A stretch of 64,000 nt of DNA from Janthinobacterium sp. FW305-129 (lineage in GTDB: Bacteria; Pseudomonadota; Gammaproteobacteria; Burkholderiales; Burkholderiaceae_D). The translations under genes and the position numbers were made by a program. This document shows, in pieces, positions 54,572 through 63,619 of this stretch; the first letter of the stretch is position 1, and the number at the start of each line of letters is the position of its first letter. The DNA lies in NCBI RefSeq assembly GCF_020858115.1, contig NZ_JACYMM010000004.1, positions 186,001 to 250,000 on the forward strand, given 5' to 3'. The notes beneath the pieces were generated by a model. The model was not told the origin of the DNA, did no database searches, and worked only from the letters and a program-made list of their open reading frames with translations.

Positions 54572-55020
54572 CGCGCTTGCCACGCCGCCGCACGGGCCGC
54601 ATGCGCGGTTTCAGCCTCGTCACGGCCATTTTCCTGCTGGTGGTGCTGGCCGCGCTGGCGGCCGTGATGGTGAATATTTCCACCTTCCAGCAGACGGAAT
54701 CGGCGATGGACGTGCAGGGCGTGCGCGCCGAGCAGGCCGCCCGCGCCGGTCTCGAGTGGGGGCTGCAGCGGCAGATCAGCGCCGGCTTGAGTGCCGGCGC
54801 GGCGTGCATCGGCCCGGCCACGTTCAGCTTGCCGGCAGGCACGACGCTGTCGTCGTTCAGCGTCAGCGTGCAATGCAGCACGGCCACGAGGCCCGGCACC
54901 TTGACCAGCTGGACCATCACGGCCACGGCCTGCAACCAGCCGGGAGCGGCCGGCTGTCCGAATCCGGGCAACAACCCCGACTATGTCCAGCGCCGCCTGC
55001 AAGCCGTGCTGTCGCAGTAA
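54568..55020 (+). CDS. mshP: Minor pilin-like MshP (PilX-like)
   Basis: 150 residues from MTRLPRRRTGRMRG, then F-S-L-V-T-A, so the +5 Glu is missing as in MshP/PilX and GspK. EQAARAGLEWGLQRQI is the conserved helix of the family. Three Cys in the head. Last gene of the pilin block; the adhesin-like mshQ found next in Vibrio clusters is absent here. Confidence 0.88.
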   Translation: MTRLPRRRTGRMRGFSLVTAIFLLVVLAALAAVMVNISTFQQTESAMDVQGVRAEQAARAGLEWGLQRQISAGLSAGAACIGPATFSLPAGTTLSSFSVSVQCSTATRPGTLTSWTITATACNQPGAAGCPNPGNNPDYVQRRLQAVLSQ

Positions 55021-55049
55021 GGTCAACGGGGTGAAAAAAAGATCGCTAA

Positions 55050-55071
55050 TTTATTGTTTTTACACAATAAA
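55050..55071. promoter_or_regulatory. AT-rich inverted repeat between the two MSHA gene blocks
   Basis: TTTATTGT (55050-55057) and ACAATAAA (55064-55071) in an AT-rich 130-base gap. TAAAAT follows 22 bases on. The gap separates pilin genes from the assembly block, so it may hold a promoter for mshI or end transcription from mshP. Confidence 0.35.
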
Positions 55072-55151
55072 GTTGGCTTCATGAATTAAAATTGGCTGGA
55101 TGCATTAACTGCGCGACAAGATCGGGCAGGCACTTACACTGGACAGGTCGC

Positions 55152-56111
55152 ATGGGTTTATTCGCAAGAGCAAAGAAATATGATGGCTGGCTGGCCACGG
55201 CGTTTGGCCGCGAAGGCGTCAGCGCTGTCGTTGTCGAACGTCCCGCCGACGGCATGCCGCGCGTGCGCGGCGCCAGCTACCAGGCGGCCGCGCGGCCGGC
55301 GCCGGCCGAGGTGCTGGAAAAACTGGGCAAGGAGCTGCACGCGGCAGCGCGCCACTGCACCACCGTGCTGGCCGGCGGCGATTACCAGCTGCTGTCGCTG
55401 GAAGCGCCGGCCGTGCCGCGCGAAGAATTGAAGACGGCCGTGGGCTGGCGCCTGAAGGATATGCTGGACTTTCCCCTGGCCGAAGCCACCATCGACGTGT
55501 TCGACATCCCCGGCGACCCGAACGGCACGCAGCGGGGCAGCAGCGTGTTTGCCGTCGCCGCGCGCAACAGCGCCGTGTCGCGCCGTCAGGCGCTGTATGC
55601 CGAATGCAAGATCGGCCTGTCCGTGATCGACATCCCCGAAATGGCGCAGCGCAATATCGCCACCTTGCTGGAAACGCCGGGACGCGGCATCGCCGTGCTG
55701 TTCTTCGATGGCGACGGCGGCTTGCTCACCATGAGCTTCAATGGCGAGCTGTACCAGGCACGCCGCATCGACGTGACCCTGGCGCAGTTGCAGTCGCCCG
55801 ACGCCAGCCAGTACTATGACCGCGTCACCCTGGAACTGCAGCGCTCGTTCGACCATTTCGACCGCCAGTTCCATTTCATTTCGCTGGCGCGCCTGATGCT
55901 GATGACGGGCGCGGCCGATGGCTTGCACGCGTATCTGGCCGACAACCTTTACATGCCGGTGGAGCAGCTGGACCTGGCCACGGTGCTGGACTTTTCCCAG
56001 GCCGCCGAGCTGCGCGCGCCCGCCATGCAGGCGCGCTACTTCCTGGCCATCGGCGCCGCCTTGCGCGAAGTCGGCCTGCCTGCGGGCAAGCACGAAGGGA
56101 AGGGCGCATGA
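55152..56111 (+). CDS. mshI: PilM-like actin-fold protein MshI
   Basis: 319 residues from MGLFARAKKYDGW. Actin-like fold without the usual strong phosphate motifs; the segments LKTAVGWRLKDMLDFPLAEATIDVFD and FAVAARNSAV are characteristic of MshI. It is cytoplasmic and is expected to bind the short N-terminal INLF motif of the PilN-like protein encoded directly downstream. The next gene starts at the four-base overlap. Confidence 0.88.
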   Translation: MGLFARAKKYDGWLATAFGREGVSAVVVERPADGMPRVRGASYQAAARPAPAEVLEKLGKELHAAARHCTTVLAGGDYQLLSLEAPAVPREELKTAVGWRLKDMLDFPLAEATIDVFDIPGDPNGTQRGSSVFAVAARNSAVSRRQALYAECKIGLSVIDIPEMAQRNIATLLETPGRGIAVLFFDGDGGLLTMSFNGELYQARRIDVTLAQLQSPDASQYYDRVTLELQRSFDHFDRQFHFISLARLMLMTGAADGLHAYLADNLYMPVEQLDLATVLDFSQAAELRAPAMQARYFLAIGAALREVGLPAGKHEGKGA

Positions 56112-56776
56112 GCCAGCAAATCAACCTGTTCAATCCCCAGTTTGAACTGAAACAACACCATATGTCGGCGCGCACGGCCGGCCTGGGCCTGGGCGCGCTG
56201 GCGCTGCTCTTGCTGGCCGTGGGCGTGCTGGCCCAGCGGGCCACGGCGGACCTGGAACAGCGCGAAGCGGGCGTCAAGGCGGCGCTGGCGCAAGTCGAGG
56301 CGAAGCGCGACCAGGTATTGCGCGATTTTCCTCCACGCAAGAAAGATCCGGCGCTGGCGCAGGAACTGGAGGCCGTCGAGGCGCAGCGCCAGTTGCTGCA
56401 GGACGCTTCGGCCGTGCTGGACAGCGGCAAGCTGGGCAATACCCTTGGCTATGCCGGCTATTTCCGCGCGCTGGCGCAGGCCAGGGTCGAGGGCGTATGG
56501 CTGACGGGCGTGGACATCGCCGGCGCCGGCAATGATTTCGGTTTGCAGGGCCGCGCCTTGCACGCCTCGCTGCTGCCTGCGTACATCACGCGCCTGGGCC
56601 AGCAGGAAGTACTGAAAGGCAAGACCTTCGCCAGCCTCGACATCGGCCAGCCGGCGCAGCCGGCCGTGGCCGAGGGCAAGGCGGCCAGCCTGCCGTATAT
56701 CGCGTTCAGCCTGCAGTCGGCCGACCGCGCCGCCGGCGCCACGCCGCCCAAAGCTGTTGCGGGAGGAACGCGCTGA
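56108..56776 (+). CDS. PilN-like MSHA protein (MshI2 position)
   Basis: 222 residues. The N-terminal SQQINLFNPQF is the conserved PilN peptide that docks into PilM-like proteins. A membrane helix (about 24-43) is followed by a coiled-coil and a periplasmic ferredoxin-like domain (VWLTGVDIAGAGNDFGLQGRAL). Start overlaps mshI by four bases and the stop touches the start of mshJ. Confidence 0.85.
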   Translation: MSQQINLFNPQFELKQHHMSARTAGLGLGALALLLLAVGVLAQRATADLEQREAGVKAALAQVEAKRDQVLRDFPPRKKDPALAQELEAVEAQRQLLQDASAVLDSGKLGNTLGYAGYFRALAQARVEGVWLTGVDIAGAGNDFGLQGRALHASLLPAYITRLGQQEVLKGKTFASLDIGQPAQPAVAEGKAASLPYIAFSLQSADRAAGATPPKAVAGGTR

Positions 56777-57459
56777 TGCTGCCCTTGCTGAAGAAATGGG
56801 CCACCGCCTTCGATGCCCTCAGCCTGCGCGAGCGGCTGATGGTGTTCGGCGCCGGCGCGGCCGCCATCGTGTTCGTGTTTTATTTCATGAGCTTCAATCC
56901 CCTGCTGGCGAAACGCGCCGCGCTGGAGGCGAGCATTGCGCAAAAGCAAAGCCTGCTGAGCGCGACGAACAAGGAAATCGAGCTGAGCATGCTCGCCCAT
57001 GCCACCGATCCCGACCGGGAAGCGCGCACGCGCCTGGTGGCCTTGCAGGCGGAAACGGCGTCCCTGGCGCGGGCGCTGCGCGAGAAACAGCACGGCCTGG
57101 TGGCGCCCGAGCGCATGGTCACCTTGCTCGAACACCTGCTGCGCCGGCACGCCGGGCTGCGCGTGGTGTCGCTGAAAACCTTGCCTGCCAGCGCCGTGGG
57201 CGCGCACCAGGCCGATAGCGCGAACGGCGACGCCTCCGCCAAGGCGGCGGCCCCGGCACCGTTGCTGCACCAGCACGGCGTGGAAGTGGTGCTGCAAGGC
57301 AGTTATGCGGACATGGTGCAATACATGCAGGCGCTGCAAGCGATGCCGACGCGCGTCTTCTGGGGCGCCGCCCACCTCGATGCGGCCAGCTACCCGGGCG
57401 CCACCCTGACCCTGACCTTACATACCCTCAGCATGGACGATACATGGATCGCACTTTGA
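56776..57459 (+). CDS. mshJ: PilO-like MSHA protein MshJ
   Basis: 227 residues. One membrane helix (about 24-43, MVFGAGAAAIVFVFYF), a long charged coiled-coil and a C-terminal ferredoxin-like domain (HGVEVVLQGSYADMVQYMQALQ). It forms the inner-membrane alignment complex with the PilN-like protein. Overlaps mshK by 16 bases. Confidence 0.87.
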   Translation: MLPLLKKWATAFDALSLRERLMVFGAGAAAIVFVFYFMSFNPLLAKRAALEASIAQKQSLLSATNKEIELSMLAHATDPDREARTRLVALQAETASLARALREKQHGLVAPERMVTLLEHLLRRHAGLRVVSLKTLPASAVGAHQADSANGDASAKAAAPAPLLHQHGVEVVLQGSYADMVQYMQALQAMPTRVFWGAAHLDAASYPGATLTLTLHTLSMDDTWIAL

Positions 57460-57821
57460 CCTTTGCTCCCGCACTGCTGGCGCCTGTCTTGATGCTGAGC
57501 CTGGCATGGCCGGGCGCGCAGGCACAGGCGCTCGATGATCCGACGCGTCCGCCGGCAGCCCTGTGGGCGCCCGCCAGTGCCGCACCCGTTGTCGCGGCCC
57601 GGCCGCAGCTGCAATCGGTGCTCATTTCCACCCAGCCGGGCGGACGCCGCCTGGCCGTCATCGATGGCCAGACGGTCAGGGTCGGCAGCAAGGTGGGTGA
57701 CGCCGTGGTGACGGAGATACACGACACGGCCGTTCTGTTGCGGCGTGGAAAATCCCTGGAAACCTTCAAGCTGTACCCGAGCAGCAAGACCGACAATAAG
57801 ACCGACCGCAAGCAGGAGTAG
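57444..57821 (+). CDS. mshK: MSHA periplasmic protein MshK
   Basis: 125 residues with a signal peptide ending in AQA. DDPTRPP just after the signal and the small beta domain LQSVLISTQPGGRRLAVIDGQ with VRVGSKVGDAVV are the standard MshK/PilP-like pattern; the protein bridges the inner-membrane complex to the secretin. The start lies within mshJ. Confidence 0.87.
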   Translation: MDRTLTFAPALLAPVLMLSLAWPGAQAQALDDPTRPPAALWAPASAAPVVAARPQLQSVLISTQPGGRRLAVIDGQTVRVGSKVGDAVVTEIHDTAVLLRRGKSLETFKLYPSSKTDNKTDRKQE

Positions 57822-57826
57822 AAGAA

Positions 57827-59644
57827 GTGGCCAAGCAACTCAATCAACACAAGGCGAGCATGTTCAAGATCAGTACGATGGCGGCTGTCATCAGCGTCAG
57901 CCTGGGCCTGGGCGGCTGCAACGTCGCGCCCGTCAAGCGCGACACCTATAATGCGATCACCGATGCCGTCAAGGGCGCGGCGGCCACCACGGCGCCAGCG
58001 TCCCAGCCGGACGCCGTGGAAGCGGCGCTGCTGCCGCCCGTGGCGGCCCTGGCCCAGCAATTGCCGAAGGCCCGCGCCGCGCTCGACGAGCGCTTCAACG
58101 TGGCTTTCAACAATGTGCCGGCGCGCCAGTTCTTCACCTCCATCGTGGCCGGCACACGCTACAACATGCTGGTCCATCCCGACATCGGCGGCACGATTTC
58201 CGCCAATCTGAAGGACGTGACCCTGTTCCAGGCGCTCGACGCCGTGCGCGAGCTGTATGGCTACGACTACAAGGTCGAGGGCACGCAGATCTATATCAAG
58301 CCCTTGACCATGCAGACGCGTTTGTTCCACGTCAATTACCTGACGGGCGCGCGCCGCGGCAGTTCCAACCTGCGCGTGTCGTCGACGTCGGTGGGTTCGG
58401 TCGGCTCGACCAATTCGGGCGGCTCGGGCAACAGCGGCAATAACAACCAGGGCAATAACCAGAACAACGAGCAGAACCAGCAGACGAACGGCGGCCAGGG
58501 CGGCCGCACCCTGGACAGCAGCAACCTGACGACCTCGTCGACGGCGGATTTCTGGCCGGAACTGAGGGCGGCGCTGGAAGCCATCGTCGGCAGCAGCGAC
58601 GGCGGCCGGCAAGTGGTGCTCAGCCCGCAGTCGGGCGTGATCGTCATCCGCGCCATGCCGGAAGAGCTGCGCAATGTCGACATGTATTTGAAGGCCACGC
58701 AGCTGTCCGTCGACCGCCAGGTGATCCTGGAAGCAAAAATCCTCGAAGTCGAGCTCAACGACAACACGCAGACGGGCATCAACTGGGCCTCGTTCGCCTC
58801 GATCAAGAGCGGCCACACGAACCGCATCTCGACGGGCTTCATCCAGCCTGGCGGCACGCTGGCGCCGCTGCCGTTCAATGGCGGCCAGCCGCCCAACATG
58901 ACAACTGGCAACGGCCTGACGGCCAGCAGCGGCTTTGGCCTCAGTTCGGCGGCAAATGCGGCCGGTTCCATGTTCGGCCTGGCCTTCCAGACGGCCAATT
59001 TCGCCGCCATGATTTCCTTCCTGGAATCGCAAGGGTCCGTGCACGTGCTGTCGAGTCCGCGCATCGCCACCATGAACAACCAGAAGGCCGTGCTGAAGAT
59101 CGGCACGGACGAGTTTTACGTGACGGGCGTGTCGACCACGACGAATACGACGGCCAGCGGCGCCACCACCAGCCCCAACGTGACCTTGCAGCCGTTCTTT
59201 TCCGGCGTGGTGCTGGACGTGACGCCGCAGATCGATGCGGATGGCAACATCATCCTGCACGTGCACCCGTCCGTCAGCCAGGTGTCGACCATCAGCAAGG
59301 AAATCGACCTGGGCAGCGCCGGTTCGCTGAAACTGCCGCTGGCCGCCTCCAGCACGTCCGAAATGGACAGCATGGTGCGCAGCCAGGATGGCCGCATCGT
59401 CGCCATCGGCGGCCTGATGCGCCAGGCGACGACGGCGGACCGCTCGCAAGTGCCGGGCGCGGGCGACCTTCCCGTGCTGGGCGCGCTGTTCCGCAACACG
59501 GGGCAGGTGATCCAGAAGCGCGAGCTGGTGGTGCTGATCAAGCCGACCATCGTCGATGGCGCCAACAGCTGGAACGAGGACTTGCTCGATTCGGGCAAGC
59601 GCATCGAGGCGCTCGACCCGCGCCGTCCGTCGGAGCGGCGCTAA
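57827..59644 (+). CDS. mshL: MSHA secretin MshL
   Basis: 605 residues from a GTG with AGGAG nine bases upstream. Lipoprotein signal with lipobox LGGC. STN-like domain (FNNVPARQFFTSIVAGTRYNM), N1 domain, a Ser/Gly/Asn-rich stretch (about 185-230), then the secretin core: VILEAKILEVELNDNTQTGINW, VHVLSSPRIATMNNQKAVLKI, SEMDSMVRSQDGRIVAIGGLM and the C-terminal ELVVLIKPTIV. Forms the outer-membrane pore for the pilus. Confidence 0.93.
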   Translation: MAKQLNQHKASMFKISTMAAVISVSLGLGGCNVAPVKRDTYNAITDAVKGAAATTAPASQPDAVEAALLPPVAALAQQLPKARAALDERFNVAFNNVPARQFFTSIVAGTRYNMLVHPDIGGTISANLKDVTLFQALDAVRELYGYDYKVEGTQIYIKPLTMQTRLFHVNYLTGARRGSSNLRVSSTSVGSVGSTNSGGSGNSGNNNQGNNQNNEQNQQTNGGQGGRTLDSSNLTTSSTADFWPELRAALEAIVGSSDGGRQVVLSPQSGVIVIRAMPEELRNVDMYLKATQLSVDRQVILEAKILEVELNDNTQTGINWASFASIKSGHTNRISTGFIQPGGTLAPLPFNGGQPPNMTTGNGLTASSGFGLSSAANAAGSMFGLAFQTANFAAMISFLESQGSVHVLSSPRIATMNNQKAVLKIGTDEFYVTGVSTTTNTTASGATTSPNVTLQPFFSGVVLDVTPQIDADGNIILHVHPSVSQVSTISKEIDLGSAGSLKLPLAASSTSEMDSMVRSQDGRIVAIGGLMRQATTADRSQVPGAGDLPVLGALFRNTGQVIQKRELVVLIKPTIVDGANSWNEDLLDSGKRIEALDPRRPSERR

Positions 59645-60547
59645 ATGTACCAGGCCCATTTCGGCTTGCGCGAGGCGCCGTTCGGCCTCACGCCCGATAC
59701 CAGTTTCTTCTTCAACGGCCCGCAGTCGCAAAAGGCGCTCAACACCCTGCTGGTGGCGGCGCGCAACGGCGAGGGCTTCATCAAGATCACTGGCGAAGTG
59801 GGGACTGGTAAAACCTTTTTGTGCCGCAAGTTCATGCAATCCTTGGGGCCGGACTTCGTCACGGCCTACATTCCGAATCCGAACCTGCCGCCCCGTTCGC
59901 TGATCCTGGCCCTGGCCGACGACCTTGATGTGTTGCTGGAGAAAGATGCTGATCAGCATCAACTACTCAAGTCGCTCAACTTGCGTTTGCTCAACCTGGC
60001 GGCGCAGGGCAAGCGCGTGCTGCTGTGCCTGGATGAAGCGCAGGCGATTCCCGTCGACAGCCTGGAAGCCTTGCGCCTGCTGACGAATCTGGAAACGGAA
60101 AAGCGCAAGCTGCTGCAGATCGTGCTGTTCGGCCAGCCGGAACTGGACGTCAAGCTGGCCTTGCCGGAAATCCGCCAGCTGGCGCAGCGCATCACCTTTC
60201 ACTACCACCTGGGGCCGTTGTCGCGCGACGACGTGGATTTTTATGTGGCGCACCGTTTGCGCGTGGCCGGCTTCGACGGCGCGCGCCTGTTCAGCCGTGG
60301 CGGCGTGAACAAGCTGTACAAGGCTTCCGGCGGCATTCCGCGCCTGATCAACATCATGGCGCACAAGGCGCTGATGGTGGCGTATGGCGAAGGGCGGCAG
60401 CAGGTGAGCGGGCGCCACGTGGCGCTGGCCGCCAGCGATACCCTGGCCAGCAAGCCGCGCCCCTTCTGGCAGCGGCCGTGGCCGTGGCTGGCGGGCGCCG
60501 GCGTGCTGGCCGCCTGCGGCGTGAGCTGGACTTTATTGAACCGATGA
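59645..60547 (+). CDS. mshM: MSHA AAA ATPase MshM (ExeA-like)
   Basis: 300 residues, ATG directly after the mshL stop. MYQAHFGLREAPFGLTPDTSFFF, Walker A GEVGTGKT, Walker B VLLCLDEAQAIP, QIVLFGQPEL and GIPRLINIMAHKALMVAYGEG are all present. A C-terminal membrane helix (about 282-298) ends the protein with hardly any periplasmic tail. It is thought to help secretin assembly together with MshN. Confidence 0.92.
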   Translation: MYQAHFGLREAPFGLTPDTSFFFNGPQSQKALNTLLVAARNGEGFIKITGEVGTGKTFLCRKFMQSLGPDFVTAYIPNPNLPPRSLILALADDLDVLLEKDADQHQLLKSLNLRLLNLAAQGKRVLLCLDEAQAIPVDSLEALRLLTNLETEKRKLLQIVLFGQPELDVKLALPEIRQLAQRITFHYHLGPLSRDDVDFYVAHRLRVAGFDGARLFSRGGVNKLYKASGGIPRLINIMAHKALMVAYGEGRQQVSGRHVALAASDTLASKPRPFWQRPWPWLAGAGVLAACGVSWTLLNR

Positions 60548-60564
60548 CGAAGATGAGCCTGTAG

Positions 60565-61620
60565 ATGAGCCTGATTAACAAGATGTTGCAAGACCTCGAT
60601 GCCCGCGGCACCCCCGATGGACGCGGCGACGCGGCCGGCATCCGCTCCGTGCCCGAACGCGAGCGGGGCGTGTCGCGCGCGCTGGTCTTCGGCAGCGCGG
60701 CCGGCCTGACGGCGGCCGCCATCGCCCTGGGCTGGGTCTACCTGAAACGGCCGCCCGTGCCGCCCGTGCTGGTGAATGTGGCCAGCAACGCGGTTCCGGT
60801 TCCGGCGCCGGTGCCAGTCCCTGTGCCTGTCGCCGTAGCGCCTGTGGCGGCGGCCCCGGCGGCGGAACCCGAGCCCGTGTTCCAGGCTGCGGAGACGGTC
60901 GCGCCAGCCAGCCTGCGCGCTGAGGATATGCGCCGCATGACTGCAAAGCCGGCCAAGCCTGCCGTGGCGCCCGTGGTGAAGACGGCAGTGCCTGTCGCCA
61001 GCGAACGCATCATTGATGGAAAACAAGTCACGCCGCAGCAGCGCGTGGAGAATGAATACCGGCGTGCGCTGGCACAGTTGCAGGATGGCCGCGTCTCCGA
61101 CGCCATGCTGGCCTTGCAGCAGACCCTGCAGCTCGATCCGCGCCACCAGGGCGCGCGCGAAACCCTGGTGCGCCTGTTGCTCGAAGCGCAGCGTCCCGAC
61201 GAGGCGGCCCGCCAGTTGCAGCTGAGCCTGGCGCTGGACCCGAAACAGCCGGCGCAGGCGATGATGCTGGCCCGTTTGCAGCTGGACAAGGCCAATGGCG
61301 GCGCGGCGGCCCTCGATACCCTGATGCGCAGCTTGCCTTACGCCAGCGACAGCGGCGAATACCACGCCTTCCTGGCCGGCGTGCTGCAGCGCGAACAGCG
61401 CTACCGCGAGGCGTCCGAGCACTACCAGCAGGCCCTGCAGACGGCGCCCGACAACGGCGTCTGGTGGATGGGTCTCGGCATCGCCTTGCAAGCGGACAAC
61501 CACCCGGCCCAGGCGCGCCAGGCGTTCGAGCGGGCCAAGGGCTTGCAAACCCTGTCGCCGCAGCTGCAGGCGTTTGTCGAGCGCAAGCTGGTGCAGCTGA
61601 CGGCGGCTGCGGCGAAGTAA
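60565..61620 (+). CDS. mshN: MSHA TPR protein MshN
   Basis: 351 residues: MSLINKMLQDLDARG is the conserved cytoplasmic N-terminus of MshN, then a membrane helix (about 37-56), a Pro/Val/Ala repeat linker (about 60-100) and C-terminal TPRs (EYRRALAQLQDGRVSDAMLALQQTL, YHAFLAGVLQREQRYREASEHY). Final gene of the MSHA block; no terminator is visible before the esterase gene 25 bases on. Confidence 0.9.
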   Translation: MSLINKMLQDLDARGTPDGRGDAAGIRSVPERERGVSRALVFGSAAGLTAAAIALGWVYLKRPPVPPVLVNVASNAVPVPAPVPVPVPVAVAPVAAAPAAEPEPVFQAAETVAPASLRAEDMRRMTAKPAKPAVAPVVKTAVPVASERIIDGKQVTPQQRVENEYRRALAQLQDGRVSDAMLALQQTLQLDPRHQGARETLVRLLLEAQRPDEAARQLQLSLALDPKQPAQAMMLARLQLDKANGGAAALDTLMRSLPYASDSGEYHAFLAGVLQREQRYREASEHYQQALQTAPDNGVWWMGLGIALQADNHPAQARQAFERAKGLQTLSPQLQAFVERKLVQLTAAAAK

Positions 61621-61645
61621 TTTTGACCTCAATGAAAGAAACAGC

Positions 61646-62548
61646 TTGAAGCCTCTCAGCCTGCTCCTCGTCCTGTGCTGCCTGGCCAACAGCGCCCAGG
61701 CCGCTCCCGCCAGCGCGCCTGCCAGCTACGTTCTTGAGAATACGCAAGTGCGCGACATCCGCGCGCAAGCCCTGAAACGCGACTACCAGCTGTATGTCGC
61801 CTTGCCCGATTCCTATCGGCAGGGCAATAAGCGCTATCCGGTGCTGTTCGTCGTCGATGCCAATTATTCATTTGCCATCGTGCGCAATATCGCGCAGCGC
61901 CTGAACAAGCATGCGGGGATGGAAGAAGTCATCGTGGTCGGCTTGTCGTACGCCAACGGCGATGGCGGGGTGTACAGCCGCCGCCGCGACTACACGCCCA
62001 CCACGCCGCGCAAGCACGATTACCGCTCGGACATGCCGGGGCGCCAGCCGGCGTTCGGCGAAGCGAAAGCGTATGGCCAGTTCATCGCGGGCGAGGTGTT
62101 TCCCTTTATCGCCAGTAACTATCGCGCGAACATGCAGCGCAAGGTGTTTATCGGCCATTCCTACGGCAGCCTGCTGGGCCTGCAATTTTTGCTGACGGAA
62201 CCGCGCACCTTCGAGCACTACATCCTCGGCAGTCCGTCGCTGTGGTACGACGCCGGCGTCATGTTCGACCGCGAACAGGCGTATGCGGCCAGCCACAAGG
62301 ACTTGCCCGCGTCCGTGTTCTTCGGCATCGGCGGCCTGGAAAAGTTGGCGGCGGGCAAGAAACGTTCGCGTGCGGAGGAAGACGCCGACATGCTGGCCGA
62401 TTTGCGCGAGTTCGATGGAAAGTTGAAATCGCGCAAGTTTCCCGGCCTGAAAACCCGTTTGCGCGTCTTCGAGGACGAAGACCACGCGAGCGTGTTTCCC
62501 TTTGTGCTCACGCATGGCTTGCGCGCGTATCTGGCGTCCTCGAAATGA
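61646..62548 (+). CDS. Putative periplasmic esterase (alpha/beta hydrolase, Esterase_D type)
   Basis: 300 residues from a TTG; the only nearby ATG (61632) is out of frame and stops after five codons. Signal peptide ending in AQA. PF00756-type esterase: PVLFVVDANYSF, then the nucleophile Ser172 in FIGHSYGSLLG, Asp region LGSPSLWYD and a C-terminal His (EDHASVFPF). Relatives include IroE/BesA-like siderophore esterases and S-formylglutathione hydrolase-like enzymes; the substrate is not predicted. No iron genes are adjacent. Confidence 0.85.
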   Translation: MKPLSLLLVLCCLANSAQAAPASAPASYVLENTQVRDIRAQALKRDYQLYVALPDSYRQGNKRYPVLFVVDANYSFAIVRNIAQRLNKHAGMEEVIVVGLSYANGDGGVYSRRRDYTPTTPRKHDYRSDMPGRQPAFGEAKAYGQFIAGEVFPFIASNYRANMQRKVFIGHSYGSLLGLQFLLTEPRTFEHYILGSPSLWYDAGVMFDREQAYAASHKDLPASVFFGIGGLEKLAAGKKRSRAEEDADMLADLREFDGKLKSRKFPGLKTRLRVFEDEDHASVFPFVLTHGLRAYLASSK

Positions 62549-62555
62549 AGGGCGT

Positions 62556-63590
62556 TCAGGGGCGCATCAATGCCGGGAGGATCAGCTTGGTCAGCAATTT
62601 TTCGCTGAGTCCATGGGCGTCGCGCACCTGGAAGTTGGTCGTGGTGATGACGACCACGGCATCGAGTTCCGGCAATACCAGCACTTTATTGCCGCCCGAA
62701 CCGGCCATGCCATAGCTTGGCACCGTGCGGCCATTGGCCGTGAACGGCTGCAGCCACCACAGGTAACCGTAGTCCATGCCTTCGCGCGCGTTGGCATGGG
62801 GCGCGATCGAGCGCCTGACCCAGTCGGCGGGCACCACCTGCTTGCCATGCCAGCGCCCGCCGTCAAGGTAGAGCTGGCCCAGCTTCAGCAGGTCCACGCT
62901 GCGCAACTGCAAGCCGCCGCCCGTCATGGCGCTGCCCTTGGGTTGAAATTGCCATTTGACCTTGTCGATGCCAAGCGGCTGGAACAGGCTGGCGGCGGCG
63001 AAGTCGGGCACGCTCTGGCCGCTCACTTTTTCCAGCAGCGGTCCCAGCAGGGTTACGCCCGCCGTGCAATAGCTCCAGGCGCGGCCATACGGCGATTGCT
63101 CGGGGCGGGGCTGCCATTCGGGAAAGCCGCGGATCGGCAAGTCGGCCACGAAGCGGCTCCAGTCTTCCACCAGATACATGCGCTCTTCGTTGCCGCGCGA
63201 ATGCTGGTTGTCGTCGTCGCATTCGAGCAGCGAGCTCATGGTCAGGAAATCCTCGACCGTGATCCTGTCCTTGCGCGGGTCGGCGTAGGCCAGCGGGCGC
63301 AGTTCCGGAAAGTAGGGCAGCACGGGGGTGTCGGCGCGCAAGAGCTTGCGCTCGATGGCCAGGCCGACCAGCATGCCCGCCACCGTCTTGCCCACCGAGC
63401 GCGTGTTGCGCAGGCTTTCCGCGCCGTCCTTGTCGAAGTAGTGTTCGTAGAGCAACTTGCCACGCTGCGCCACCACGACGCTGGTGACCTGCTTGAAGTC
63501 GCCCGCTTCGATGGCGGTGGTGATGCCGTCCAGCTCGCCCGCGTGGACGCTGCTGCCGAAGGCCAGAAGTAGGGGTAGATATCGCAACAT
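62556..63590 (-). CDS. Serine hydrolase of the class C beta-lactamase fold
   Basis: 344 residues with a short signal peptide (ends VHA). Ser65-x-x-Lys68 in RSVGKTV is the nucleophile motif; the tyrosine motif is Tyr174-Cys-Thr instead of YxN; near the C-terminus GMAGSGGNK replaces the KTG-type triad. This fits the EstB/6-aminohexanoate hydrolase group, not a true beta-lactamase. It converges on the esterase gene with eight bases between stops. Confidence 0.87.
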   Translation of the reverse strand: MLRYLPLLLAFGSSVHAGELDGITTAIEAGDFKQVTSVVVAQRGKLLYEHYFDKDGAESLRNTRSVGKTVAGMLVGLAIERKLLRADTPVLPYFPELRPLAYADPRKDRITVEDFLTMSSLLECDDDNQHSRGNEERMYLVEDWSRFVADLPIRGFPEWQPRPEQSPYGRAWSYCTAGVTLLGPLLEKVSGQSVPDFAAASLFQPLGIDKVKWQFQPKGSAMTGGGLQLRSVDLLKLGQLYLDGGRWHGKQVVPADWVRRSIAPHANAREGMDYGYLWWLQPFTANGRTVPSYGMAGSGGNKVLVLPELDAVVVITTTNFQVRDAHGLSEKLLTKLILPALMRP

Positions 63591-63619
63591 GGTGTACTCC
63601 GAGGTTGGAAAAGTGCAGT

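Noticed and set aside
62556..63590. Functional class C beta-lactamase
   Set aside because: The SxxK motif is present, but the YxN motif is YCT and the KTG triad is not visible, so an esterase/peptidase-type role is more likely.
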